Part shown: positions 14,510 to 22,557 of the stretch, in pieces
Numbering within the stretch: the first letter of the stretch is position 1
Layout: each line of letters opens with the position of its first letter
NCBI GenBank assembly: GCA_016793645.1
Contig: JAEUHD010000083.1
Location: 1 to 34,444, forward strand
DNA: 34,444 nucleotides
Direction of reading: 5' to 3'
Origin: Verrucomicrobiales bacterium
Lineage (GTDB): Bacteria; Verrucomicrobiota; Verrucomicrobiia; Limisphaerales; UBA9464
The notes under the pieces: generated by a model
What the model saw: the letters and a program-made list of their open reading frames with translations, nothing else
The model's database searches: none
Told to the model about the DNA's origin: nothing
Position numbers and translations under genes: made by a program

Positions 14510-15784
14510 ATGAAGACGGACTCAGCCATTCCATTCCGCGAACTCCCCATCTCCGAACGCGTCCGCATGTCGTATCAGATCCTGGAGCGCCTGCGCCGGC
14601 CCAATGGCGGGTACATTGCGAGCCCGTATTCGGCGGAGGATGGATCCGGGGACGCCTACAACGTGTACTGGATCCGGGACATCATGTTCGCCACCTACGC
14701 CAACGAGTATCTCGGCTGCTTCGACAAGATGGTCGAGAGCTTCCGGTTGGTGATGGACATCTTCAAGCGGTACCACCTCCGGATCATCAAGGCGTCCATT
14801 GTGAAGCCTCACGTCCTGCACCAGCGCGGCGGCTTCATGCCCGCGCGGGTTCACCCGACCACGCTGGAGACGATCACCGACGACTGGGGGCACCATCAGC
14901 TCGATGTCTTCGGGTTGTTCATGTACAAGACCGGGGATCTCATCAAAAAGGGGTACGGATTCCGGTTCACCGCGGAGGACTTCACGCTCATCAGCCATAT
15001 CCGGAACTACATCTTCAACATGGGTTTTGAGCCCGATTTCGGGGTGTGGGAGGAGGGGCCCGAGGCGCATTCCAGCAGTTTCGGGGCGGTGCTGGGCGGG
15101 TTGATGATGTGGTTTGACCAGGGGTTTTACGATTACAAGTACCGGCAGAAAATCGACATCAGCCACCTGGTTCCGGTGAGCGAGCGGATGATTGCCGACG
15201 GGTATGCGGCCCTGACCCCGCTCCTGCCGCGCGAGTCCGACAGTCGTCCGTATGATCTCGCCCAACTCAGCCTGATCTGGCCCTACAACATCATCGACTA
15301 TGAGACCAAGTTGACCGTGCTTCGGAATATCGAGACGCATCTTCTGGGCAAGCGGGGCGTGCGCCGATATCCGGGGGACGTTTACTGTGGGAAGGGACTG
15401 GTTCCCCACGGCGGGGAGTCCGCGGAATGGCCGCTGGGACTGGCCTGGTTGGCGATCTGCTATGCCAAGCTGGCGGAGCATGGGCGGGATCAGCGTCTCG
15501 ACCGTCAACCGGTGTACCTCGACTGGCCCGAGAGGACGGAATACTTCCGGAAGGCGGTGGCCTATTTCCGTCAGTTGGAATCCGTGATGACGCCGGAGGG
15601 ATACGTTCCTGAAATGTATGTCGGGGAGTCCCTGGGGCATAATACGCCGCTGGCGTGGGCCCAAAGCTTCCACATCATTTCGGCGCAGATGCTGCTGAAT
15701 CTGACCCACAAGCATCCGGACCACTTCCGCATCCCAGCCGAGATCCGGAATGGGGTGGGAAGTGGTGGTTCAGGGCTCCCGTGA
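14510..15784 (+). CDS. GH15-like (glucoamylase/glucodextranase type) hydrolase
   Basis: The product is 424 residues from ATG at 14510, the size of a lone (alpha/alpha)6 barrel. 'NVYWIRDIMFATYANEYLG' near residue 60 corresponds to the WxRD block of GH15 enzymes. 'VWEEGPEAHSSSFGAVLGG' (Glu181/Glu182) resembles the catalytic-acid region, and 'MYVGESLGHNTPLAWAQ' near the end (Glu373) the catalytic-base region. There is no signal peptide, so it probably acts in the cytoplasm on alpha-glucans or alpha-glucosides. The first 12 codons of the open frame (from 14474) lie in non-coding sequence. Phosphorylase-kinase-like non-catalytic relatives share the fold, so activity is likely but not certain. Confidence 0.8.
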   Translation: MKTDSAIPFRELPISERVRMSYQILERLRRPNGGYIASPYSAEDGSGDAYNVYWIRDIMFATYANEYLGCFDKMVESFRLVMDIFKRYHLRIIKASIVKPHVLHQRGGFMPARVHPTTLETITDDWGHHQLDVFGLFMYKTGDLIKKGYGFRFTAEDFTLISHIRNYIFNMGFEPDFGVWEEGPEAHSSSFGAVLGGLMMWFDQGFYDYKYRQKIDISHLVPVSERMIADGYAALTPLLPRESDSRPYDLAQLSLIWPYNIIDYETKLTVLRNIETHLLGKRGVRRYPGDVYCGKGLVPHGGESAEWPLGLAWLAICYAKLAEHGRDQRLDRQPVYLDWPERTEYFRKAVAYFRQLESVMTPEGYVPEMYVGESLGHNTPLAWAQSFHIISAQMLLNLTHKHPDHFRIPAEIRNGVGSGGSGLP

Positions 15785-15790
15785 CGCGCA

Positions 15791-15952
15791 GTGCCGCGAT
15801 CCGTCGAGACCGGGCGTCCGGAAGCCTCGGCCGATGAAATCCTGCTGGAGGTCCGTCGAATTCGGTCGAGCCTGCCGGGACGGGACTTTGTGAAAGACTT
15901 CAGGCGGTGGACCACGGCACCTCGTTCGGATCGGCTCCGGATCGGGAGATGA
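15791..15952 (+). CDS. Small 53-residue ORF, possible antitoxin-like or remnant protein
   Basis: A GTG-started frame follows the GH15-like stop after 6 bases and ends at TGA 15950-15952. It encodes 53 residues including 'EASADEILLEVRRIRSSL' and 'RDFVKDFRRW'. The D-E-I-x-x-E-V-R-R-I-R pattern, predicted to be a charged amphipathic helix, resembles small proteins common in Proteobacteria and Planctomycetes that often sit by themselves or in toxin-antitoxin-like pairs. No toxin gene is next to it. It could also be a decayed remnant. There is no ribosome binding site, but translational coupling to the upstream gene is plausible. Function unknown. Confidence 0.4.
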   Translation: MPRSVETGRPEASADEILLEVRRIRSSLPGRDFVKDFRRWTTAPRSDRLRIGR

Positions 15953-15977
15953 ACCTTCAGGTCGAACCGTTCATGGA

Positions 15978-18185
15978 CTATACGGATGTCTCCGGTTCAA
16001 AGGGTGGGGAGATACTTCTGATCATCCCCGCCATTCCGGGCAAAACGGAATCTGCGGGGGAGTGTGGCCCAATATGGGCGACGGCCAGCACGGACTCCGC
16101 CTGCGCCGGGTCGTTCAGGCAAAGGACGCCGGATCGGATCTTCGGGATGGGCTCGCCCCCGAGCACCAACGGAAATTGCTGCGCCAGCAGGGTCGCGTAG
16201 GGCAGGAATCCGGGGCATCCGGCGGCCGTGGCGGTCGCCTGGGAGAGCAGGCGGAACACACCGGCACATCCCGGTGCCGCCTGGCGCAGGATTTCCAGGG
16301 TCACCCGGCCCATGGTGAAGCGGGGATTGATCTCCACGATCGGCTTCAGGCGGCAGCGTCCGTCGGAACTCCGATAGACAAAGGCATCCACCCCGAGCGG
16401 ACCTGAATGTCCCAGGGATCGAAGCCTTGGCTCGAGCTGTTCTGCGAGGACGGCGTAGAGGCGTCCGATGCGTCCATTGAGAGCGCCCGGCTCCGGCAGG
16501 AGGCGAAGCACCTCCTCGGGCGGCTTGCGATGGTGCTTTGGACCGGCCCAGTTCGCCCGGAATCGACCGGCGTCATCATTGAGGAGGCCGGTGAATCCGA
16601 TCAGTCGGAGTCCCTGGGGTCCGAGTTCCATCTGGACGGAAAAGTCCACCCGCCGGTCCAGCCACGGTTCAACGACCACCCCGTGTCCGAGGGCCAGGGC
16701 ACGACGCAACCAGCGTCGCTGAGCATCCGTGGGGGCGTCGTCGGCGAGGCGCAGCACGTTGCGCCCGGCGAGTCCGAAGGGTTCCTTGATGACGATGCGC
16801 GGGTACCCGGTTTCGCGGAGTTGTTCGCGTCGTTTGAGGACCTCCTCCTCGGATCCAACGACCGAACCCACCACCTCGGTGGGACACAACCAATCGTCCC
16901 GGGCGACCCCCGGGGAAACTTCCCGGGCGATGGTGTCCCATTCCCGAAGAAACTCCTTCAGGAATGCCGCGCTCCACGCCTTGGAATACAGGTCGCCTCG
17001 ACGGGGATCAAAGGCGGCGGGACATCCCTTGGCGGGGCCCGTCAACTGGGGATGCAAGGGAGCCAGCAGCTCCGCGCTGTCCGGAGACCAGGCCCACGGT
17101 CGGAAGCTCCCGATCTTCCGTTCCAGGAGCGGATCTCCGGGACGGAGCCGTCCGTGTTCGAGCATCACGAACTCGGGGAGGGCAAAACCCGCATCCTTGA
17201 TCGAGCTGAGAAACGCAACGGAAGGCGGGCGCTCCACCAGGACCACATCGTCCTGGCGGGCGAGAAACTGGGGCAGGTTGGAAAGGTCCCGCGCAAGTTG
17301 TGCGGCGGGACCGGAAGGTACGAAGCCGGGGCCACGGCCGACGAATTCCTCGGCGAACGGATTGAAGACAAAGATCCCCGGGGTCCGGCCCTTGGACGCG
17401 CTATGGACGTTGAGGTTGGCGATGAATCCGGAATCCAGACCCGCCGCGCGTCGGCCCTCCGCGTTGAAACCAATCCCCCGCGCCCGGGTGGGCGACAAGG
17501 GGAACCGGAGTTGGCGACAGAAGGCGTCCCAATCGTTGTCCCGGGGATCCTTCCAACGCCGGAACCATTTGAGGCCATGGGCCACGTGCGCGATTTCGTC
17601 CCGATAGATTCCGTCCAGCAACCGGGCCGTTTCCGCATCGCCAGCTTCGGTGAACCGATGGGCGAAGTGCCGGCAGAAGTCGAGGTTGGCCTGTTCAAAG
17701 GTCAGGCTGAGACTCGTGACGAAGTCCAGAGGGGACGCCATGGGCGACACGACACGCCAGAAGTAGCCGCTGACCGGGAGTTCCCCGAACTCGATGCCGC
17801 AGTCGCGCATCCGCCGGAGGTACATGCGGGTGTGTTCCTGTTCATCCCGAAGGGTCTGGGCCACGCCGCGGCGGAAGGCGGGCGGGGCATCGGGGAACCG
17901 CAGGAGCACGAGGGCCATGAGTTCCGTGGCGAGAAGTTCGTGGTTGCAGAAGAAGTGGAGCAGGCGTCCACGCTCGCGATCCTCGTGGAGCCGGTGGTCC
18001 GGCGGAACTTCGCTTCCCGCTCCGGTCCCGGTGGGTTTGAAGGCCAGTCCGTTCGGACGTCCGGGTGCCCCCGGAGTCGAAAGCGCAGGCCCCGGCCTTT
18101 CATCCGTGAGTGTCCCCGGGCAGTGAAGCTTCTCCTCCAGCGTCCGGGCAAACAGCACCGATTCAGCGAAATCCCGCAGTTCCAT
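15978..18185 (-). CDS. DUF455 ferritin-like domain fused to ATP-grasp domain
   Basis: The product is 735 residues with two parts. Residues 1 to about 245 match the DUF455 ferritin-like family: 'ELRDFAESVLFARTLEEKL', then four-helix segments with the expected metal-ligand acids and histidines, Glu83/Glu88 in 'HELLATELM', Glu115/His118 in 'DEQEHTRMY', Glu164 in 'FEQANLDF' and Glu197/His200 in 'YRDEIAHVAHGL'. Residues about 250-735 form an ATP-grasp enzyme: 'PRIVIKEPFGLAGRNVLRL' carries the ATP-binding Lys467 and the glycine loop, 'GHGVVVEPWLD' follows, and 'VEINPRFTMGR' (Glu618, Asn620) supplies magnesium ligands. ATP-grasp enzymes join a carboxylate to an amine or other nucleophile through an acyl phosphate. 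The diiron part would oxidise or hydroxylate something, so the protein may make and modify one small molecule. Substrate unknown. Convergent with the GH15-like gene. Confidence 0.85.
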   Translation of the reverse strand: MELRDFAESVLFARTLEEKLHCPGTLTDERPGPALSTPGAPGRPNGLAFKPTGTGAGSEVPPDHRLHEDRERGRLLHFFCNHELLATELMALVLLRFPDAPPAFRRGVAQTLRDEQEHTRMYLRRMRDCGIEFGELPVSGYFWRVVSPMASPLDFVTSLSLTFEQANLDFCRHFAHRFTEAGDAETARLLDGIYRDEIAHVAHGLKWFRRWKDPRDNDWDAFCRQLRFPLSPTRARGIGFNAEGRRAAGLDSGFIANLNVHSASKGRTPGIFVFNPFAEEFVGRGPGFVPSGPAAQLARDLSNLPQFLARQDDVVLVERPPSVAFLSSIKDAGFALPEFVMLEHGRLRPGDPLLERKIGSFRPWAWSPDSAELLAPLHPQLTGPAKGCPAAFDPRRGDLYSKAWSAAFLKEFLREWDTIAREVSPGVARDDWLCPTEVVGSVVGSEEEVLKRREQLRETGYPRIVIKEPFGLAGRNVLRLADDAPTDAQRRWLRRALALGHGVVVEPWLDRRVDFSVQMELGPQGLRLIGFTGLLNDDAGRFRANWAGPKHHRKPPEEVLRLLPEPGALNGRIGRLYAVLAEQLEPRLRSLGHSGPLGVDAFVYRSSDGRCRLKPIVEINPRFTMGRVTLEILRQAAPGCAGVFRLLSQATATAAGCPGFLPYATLLAQQFPLVLGGEPIPKIRSGVLCLNDPAQAESVLAVAHIGPHSPADSVLPGMAGMIRSISPPFEPETSV

Positions 18186-18251
18186 CCGTCAGGCCAGGAA
18201 GGCTGCCCGAGTGTGGGGGATTTGTGGATAGGGAAGTGGGGGGGAGGGGGG

Positions 18252-18308
18252 CAGTGTTCAGTGTTCAGTGCCCGCGCCGACCACTGACGACTGACCACTG
18301 ACCACTGA
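18252..18308. repeat. Inverted array of CAGTGTT/CACTGAC heptamers
   Basis: CAGTGTTCAGTGTTCAGTG at 18252-18270 is followed, after CCCGCGCCGAC, by a run of CACTGAC-type heptamers (CACTGAC GACTGAC CACTGAC CACTGAC). The right run is the inverted complement of the left with few mismatches, so the whole can fold into a long hairpin with slippage. It lies in the divergent region between the DUF455 fusion and nusB, next to a G-rich run. Confidence 0.75.
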
Positions 18309-18384
18309 CCCATGCCCCCCATCCCCTTTCCCTTCCCAACAAACCCCTTTGCACGATCCCCGGTTGGCCCGCATGATGGATCCC

Positions 18385-18900
18385 ATGCGGAAACGCCGTG
18401 AGGCTCGGGAACGGGCCATCCAGTTCCTGTTTCAATGTGACTTGAATCCGCCGGAGGATCTCCCGGCGGCGTTGAACCAATTCTGGGATTCCCATCGGCT
18501 GCATCTGCAGCAGGATCGGAATCCGGGTCCGACCTGGGGTCAGCCGGTGGAGGTGCCGCCGCCGGGCGCCGAGGAAATGGGCATGCGGCTGTTTGCCGAC
18601 GGACTGATCCAGGGGGCCCTGGAGCATAAGGTTGAGGCGGACGACGTGATCCAGAAATTCACCAAGAACTGGGAATTGCACCGGATTGCCGCCGTGGACC
18701 GCACGATCCTGCGACTCGCCATCTACGAGATGATGCATCGCGAGGACATTCCGCCCGTGGTCAGCATCAACGAGGCGGTGGACCTGGCGAAGAAGTTCTC
18801 GACCGAGCAGAGTGGCAAGTTTGTGAACGGGATCCTGGACAAGGTGAAGTCCAGCATCCTCCGGCCGGCTCGCACTGCCAAGGCGGCGTCGGAAGCCTGA
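18385..18900 (+). CDS. nusB: Transcription antitermination factor NusB
   Basis: The product is 171 residues from ATG at 18385 (other in-frame starts at 18373, 18376 and TTG 18349 add up to 12 residues). NusB binds boxA RNA with S10/NusE in rRNA antitermination. 'RREARERAIQFLFQCDL' is the arginine-rich RNA-binding helix. 'DRTILRLAIYEMMHREDIPPVV', 'SINEAVDLAKKFS' and 'SGKFVNGILDKVKSSI' are the conserved core. Compared with about 140 residues in E. coli, there is an insertion of roughly 25 residues between the second and third helices ('DSHRLHLQQDRNPGPTWGQP'), probably a flexible loop. It is the first gene of a plus-strand housekeeping run. Confidence 0.93.
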   Translation: MRKRREARERAIQFLFQCDLNPPEDLPAALNQFWDSHRLHLQQDRNPGPTWGQPVEVPPPGAEEMGMRLFADGLIQGALEHKVEADDVIQKFTKNWELHRIAAVDRTILRLAIYEMMHREDIPPVVSINEAVDLAKKFSTEQSGKFVNGILDKVKSSILRPARTAKAASEA

Positions 18901-18936
18901 GGGCCCGGCAACCGCTGAATTCCGATCGACGACCCC

Positions 18937-19767
18937 ATGGTGGCCGACCTGCATCTTCACACCTTCTTTTCGGATGGCACCTATTCCCCCGAGGAGTTGG
19001 CCGGGCATGCGGCGGCGCAGGCGCTGTCGGCCGTGGCCCTGACGGATCATGATTCGGTGGAAGGCTGTCCCCGCATGGCGGCCGCCTGTGCGGCGCGCGG
19101 TATTGAATTCATCCCCGGTGCGGAACTGACCGCGGAGCTGAACGGACGGGAGTTCCACATCCTGGGCTACTGGATGGATGTCCGGTCGCCCCTGCTTCAG
19201 GAACGTCTCACCGGGTTCCAGGCGGCGCGTCGGCAGCGCATCGTGGAAATGGTGGAACGACTGAACCGCCGTGGCGTGGCCCTGCGTGCGGAGCAGGTGT
19301 TTGAACTTTCCAATTGCTCCGCGCCCGGGCGTCCCCACGTCGCCCGGGCCCTGGTCGCGGCGGGATGCTGCTCCAGCTACGATGACGCCTTCGACCGGTA
19401 TCTGAAGAAGGGGCGGCCCGGCTGGGTTCCCAAGGCGGCGATGCCGGCGGCACCGACCATCGAGTTGATCCACGCGGCGGGGGGCGTTGCCGTCCTGGCG
19501 CACCCGGGCCTTTACCGTGCGGACGAGATGATTCCCACGCTGGCGGCGGCCGGATTGGATGGACTTGAGTGCTGGCACACCCGGCATTCCGTGACGTCCT
19601 CGGAGAGCTACGCCCGCGTTGCGGAGCGTCTGGGGTTGGTGCCGACCGGGGGCAGTGATTGCCACGGGATGGCCAAGGGGGAGCCGCTCATCGGGCGGAT
19701 CCGGCTTCCCTATGACCGGGTCACCGCATTGAAGTCGCGGTGTCCGGCATCCGCAGTCGCCGCCTGA
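18937..19767 (+). CDS. PHP-domain phosphoesterase (RNase AM / nucleoside bisphosphate phosphatase type)
   Basis: The product is 276 residues. The PHP active site is complete: 'DLHLHTFFSDGTYSPEE' (His6, His8, Asp13), 'TDHDSVEG' (Asp37, His38, Asp39), 'PGAELTAE' (Glu63), 'REFHILGY' (His74), 'GRPHVARAL', 'VLAHPGLYR' and 'TGGSDCHG'. This arrangement is that of the YciV/TrpH group, which uses three metals to trim short RNAs or hydrolyse 3',5'-nucleoside bisphosphates. Some members were earlier called TrpH. It lies 36 bases after nusB and 19 before ftsY, so the three are probably one transcript. No Shine-Dalgarno sequence is seen. Confidence 0.9.
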   Translation: MVADLHLHTFFSDGTYSPEELAGHAAAQALSAVALTDHDSVEGCPRMAAACAARGIEFIPGAELTAELNGREFHILGYWMDVRSPLLQERLTGFQAARRQRIVEMVERLNRRGVALRAEQVFELSNCSAPGRPHVARALVAAGCCSSYDDAFDRYLKKGRPGWVPKAAMPAAPTIELIHAAGGVAVLAHPGLYRADEMIPTLAAAGLDGLECWHTRHSVTSSESYARVAERLGLVPTGGSDCHGMAKGEPLIGRIRLPYDRVTALKSRCPASAVAA

Positions 19768-19786
19768 AACCCTGATCCAAAGTTCC

Positions 19787-20701
19787 GTGGGATTCTTCGA
19801 CAAACTCAAGTCCGCCTTCAGCCGCACGACGGCGACCCTGTCGCACGAGATCAAGCGCATCGTCACCCGCTCACCGCGATTGACGGCGGAGAACCTGGAG
19901 GAGCTCGAGGCGGCCCTGTTGCGTGCGGACCTGGGGTTTGCCATGACGCAGCAGATTCTCGGCGCGGCCCGGACCGCGTTTGAGACGCAGGGGAAGTCCG
20001 GGATGGATTTCATCGGGATCGCCGCCTCCGAGGTGACCCGGGCGCTGGGCGAGTCCACGGGCGGACTGACCGCCCGTCCGGAAGGCCTCACCGTGGTGTC
20101 CGTCGTGGGCGTGAACGGCACGGGCAAGACCACCACCTGTGCGAAGCTGGCGTCCCTCATGCAGCAGCGGGGGGAGCCGGCCTTGTTGGCGGCCTGTGAC
20201 ACCTTTCGCGCGGCGGCGACGGAGCAGCTGAAGCTCTGGGGCGGGCGATTGAACGTCCCGGTCATCGCGGGTGCGGATCAGGCGGATCCCGCCTCGGTGG
20301 CCCATGACGCCGTGAGCGCGGGATTGTCCCGGGGCGCCCGGTGGCTGTTTGTGGACACGGCGGGCCGGCTGCACACCAAGAACAACCTGATGGCGGAATT
20401 GCAGAAGGTGCACCGCGTGATGGGCAAGCGACTGCCGGGGGCGCCGCATGAAGTGCTGCTGGTTCTGGACGGCTCGACGGGATTGAACGCGTTGAACCAG
20501 GCGCGGGAGTTTCACAAGTCGGTCACGTTGACCGGACTGGTGATCACCAAGCTCGACGGCACCAGCAAGGGGGGCGCGGTGGTGGCCATCCAGAGGGAGT
20601 TGGGGATTCCCGTGAAGTTTATCGGGGTCGGGGAGCAGCCGGAGGATCTCCAGGCCTTCAATGCCCGGGAGTTCGCCGATGCCCTGTTTGAGGCGAGGTA
20701 G
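19787..20701 (+). CDS. ftsY: Signal recognition particle receptor FtsY
   Basis: The product is 304 residues from GTG at 19787. It is the membrane-associated SRP GTPase that docks ribosome-SRP complexes at the translocon. The helical N domain ('LTAENLEELEAALLRADLG') precedes the G domain with P-loop 'GVNGTGKTTTCAKLA' (108-115), 'DTFRAAATEQL', 'DTAGRLHTKNNLM' and the guanine-binding 'TKLDGTSKGG'. 'GVGEQPEDLQAFNAREFADALF' closes the protein as in other FtsY proteins. The acidic A domain of E. coli FtsY is absent; only a short amphipathic leader 'GFFDKLKSAFSR' remains, as in many other bacteria. The ribD gene starts 3 bases after the stop. Confidence 0.96.
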   Translation: MGFFDKLKSAFSRTTATLSHEIKRIVTRSPRLTAENLEELEAALLRADLGFAMTQQILGAARTAFETQGKSGMDFIGIAASEVTRALGESTGGLTARPEGLTVVSVVGVNGTGKTTTCAKLASLMQQRGEPALLAACDTFRAAATEQLKLWGGRLNVPVIAGADQADPASVAHDAVSAGLSRGARWLFVDTAGRLHTKNNLMAELQKVHRVMGKRLPGAPHEVLLVLDGSTGLNALNQAREFHKSVTLTGLVITKLDGTSKGGAVVAIQRELGIPVKFIGVGEQPEDLQAFNAREFADALFEAR

Positions 20702-20704
20702 TGT

Positions 20705-21832
20705 GTGACCGACGTGTCCTGCATGCGGCGGGCCCTGGCGCTGGCCCGGAGGGCGTTGGGTGAAACCTCGCCAAACCCCATGGTCGGGGCCGTGCTCGTG
20801 CGGGGGGGGAGAATCCTGGGCGAGGGATGGCATCACCGGGCGGGAGGGGCGCATGCGGAAATCGAGGCGATGCGGGACGCGGAGCAGCGGGGGGAACGAA
20901 TCCGGGGGGCGACCCTGTACGTCACCCTGGAACCGTGTTCAACCCAGGGCCGGACCCCCCCCTGCACGGAGGCAATCCTGCGCCGTGGCATTCGAAAGGT
21001 GGTCGTCGCGGCCTCGGATCCGAATCCGAAGCATGCCGGCCGGGGATTCCAACTCCTCCGGGACCAGGGAGTCGAGGTGGTGGAGGGGATCCTCGCGGAG
21101 GACGCCACCCGGTTGAACGGGGGATTCAATCACTGGATTCAAACCGGGCGCCCGCTCGTCACCCTGAAGGTGGCGATGAGCCTTGATGGACGGATCGCGA
21201 CCGAGACCGGGGAGTCGAAGTGGCTGACCGGACCCCGGGCCCGAGCCCGGGTCCAGGGCCTGCGCCGGGCCCACGACGCCATCCTGGTCGGGATTGGAAC
21301 CGTGTTGGCGGATGATCCATCGCTCACCCTGCGGGAGCCTGGTCGGTCCGGATGCCGGCTCCGGGTCATTCTCGATACGCGCGCCCGGATTCCGGCCGGA
21401 TCGAAGGTGCTGACCGACGCCTTCCGGGACCGGACGGTGGTGGTGGTCGGGCGCGGGGCTCCGGCGCGCCGATTAAAGGAGCTCGCACGCCACGTGGACG
21501 TCTGGGTGGCACCCCTGCGCCGGGGAAGGGTTTCGCTGCCGTGGTTGATCCGCCGCCTGGGGCATCGCGAGGTGACCAGCCTGCTGGTGGAGGGCGGTGG
21601 GGAGGTGCATGCGACGTTCCTCCGGGAGCGCCTCGCCCATCGGGTGGCCCTGTTTTACGCGCCGAAGATTCTCCTGGGATGGAACGCCCCACGGGCCGTC
21701 GGCGGGGTGGGATTCGGTTCCCGCGCCTCCATGCCGGAACTGGACGACCTGAAGTGGACCCGTGTCGGGCTGGATTTGCTGTTGGAGGCCCGCATTGCCT
21801 ATCCTTCCCCCCGTCCGCGGGGTGGCGGGTGA
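20705..21832 (+). CDS. ribD: Bifunctional riboflavin deaminase/reductase RibD
   Basis: The product is 375 residues from GTG at 20705. The N-terminal deaminase (about 1-145) has the zinc site His50-Ala-Glu52 in 'GGAHAEIEAM' and Cys78/Cys87 in 'LEPCSTQGRTPPC'. The C-terminal reductase (about 147-366) starts with 'VTLKVAMSLDGRIAT' and includes 'LLVEGGGEVHATFL'. Together they convert the pyrimidine intermediate made from GTP by cyclohydrolase II to 5-amino-6-ribitylamino-uracil phosphate. The start follows ftsY almost directly, and ribE follows after 22 bases. No FMN riboswitch precedes it: the upstream sequence is ftsY coding sequence. Confidence 0.95.
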   Translation: MTDVSCMRRALALARRALGETSPNPMVGAVLVRGGRILGEGWHHRAGGAHAEIEAMRDAEQRGERIRGATLYVTLEPCSTQGRTPPCTEAILRRGIRKVVVAASDPNPKHAGRGFQLLRDQGVEVVEGILAEDATRLNGGFNHWIQTGRPLVTLKVAMSLDGRIATETGESKWLTGPRARARVQGLRRAHDAILVGIGTVLADDPSLTLREPGRSGCRLRVILDTRARIPAGSKVLTDAFRDRTVVVVGRGAPARRLKELARHVDVWVAPLRRGRVSLPWLIRRLGHREVTSLLVEGGGEVHATFLRERLAHRVALFYAPKILLGWNAPRAVGGVGFGSRASMPELDDLKWTRVGLDLLLEARIAYPSPRPRGGG

Positions 21833-21854
21833 TCCTCCCATTCCCCTTCTCGCC

Positions 21855-22484
21855 ATGTTTACTGGAATCGTTGAGGAGACAGGAACTGTTCACGCCATCC
21901 GGAGAGCCACCGAGTCCATCCGACTTGAAGTCGCCGCCCGGATTGCAGGGAAGGGGGTTGCCCTCGGGGACAGCGTGGCGGTCAATGGCTGCTGTCTCAC
22001 CGTGGTGGCGCGCCGCTCCGTTCGAGGACGGGCGCTCCTGTCCTTTGATCTGCTCCAGGAAACCTGGGATCGGACGAACCTTTCCTCGTTGGTGCCGGGG
22101 GCGCGGGTCAATCTGGAGCGATCCCTTGCCGTGGGGGCGCGACTGGGCGGGCACTTTGTGACGGGGCATGTGGATGACACCGGGACCATCACCCGCTGGG
22201 AACGGCGCGGATCGGACCACGTCCTGGAGGTGGCGGCGCCCAAGTCCGTGCGGCCGTTCCTGCTGTTCAAGGGCTCCATCGCGGTGGATGGCATCAGTCT
22301 CACGGTGGCGGCGGTGACGCGGTCGGGATTCCGTGTCTGGATCATTCCCCACACGCGGGAAGTGACGGCACTGTCGGAACGCTCGGTGGGGGATCGGGTG
22401 AATCTTGAGGCGGATCTGCTGGGCAAGTACGTCGCGCACCTGATGCCCAGGGCCGGACGCCGGTCTGTTCGCCGCCGCGGCTGA
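21855..22484 (+). CDS. ribE: Riboflavin synthase alpha subunit
   Basis: The product is 209 residues and has the internal duplication of the family: 'MFTGIVEETGTVHAI' opens the first barrel and 'GGHFVTGHVDDTGTITRW' begins the second. 'VNGCCLTV' and 'VDGISLTV' are the paired ligand-binding motifs. Two molecules of 6,7-dimethyl-8-ribityllumazine are dismutated to riboflavin in the trimeric enzyme. The ATG at 21855 follows a pyrimidine run with no Shine-Dalgarno sequence. ribH and ribBA are not in the window, so the pathway is completed elsewhere. Some annotations call this gene ribC or ribE. Confidence 0.96.
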   Translation: MFTGIVEETGTVHAIRRATESIRLEVAARIAGKGVALGDSVAVNGCCLTVVARRSVRGRALLSFDLLQETWDRTNLSSLVPGARVNLERSLAVGARLGGHFVTGHVDDTGTITRWERRGSDHVLEVAAPKSVRPFLLFKGSIAVDGISLTVAAVTRSGFRVWIIPHTREVTALSERSVGDRVNLEADLLGKYVAHLMPRAGRRSVRRRG

Positions 22485-22557
22485 TGGCCGGGACGGTCGG
22501 GAGGGGGGTGACGGATGCATTTGCCGTCCGGGATCGGGATGGTACGGTGCCGCCTCC

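Noticed and set aside
16407-18287. A 626-codon plus-strand frame opposite the DUF455-ATP-grasp gene.
   Set aside because: Shadow of the minus-strand gene; no recognisable domain.
18265-20265. A 666-codon minus-strand frame across nusB, the PHP gene and ftsY.
   Set aside because: It spans three recognised plus-strand genes and has no motif.
20620-20704. A possible FMN riboswitch before ribD.
   Set aside because: The sequence is ftsY coding sequence and shows no RFN-element conserved blocks.
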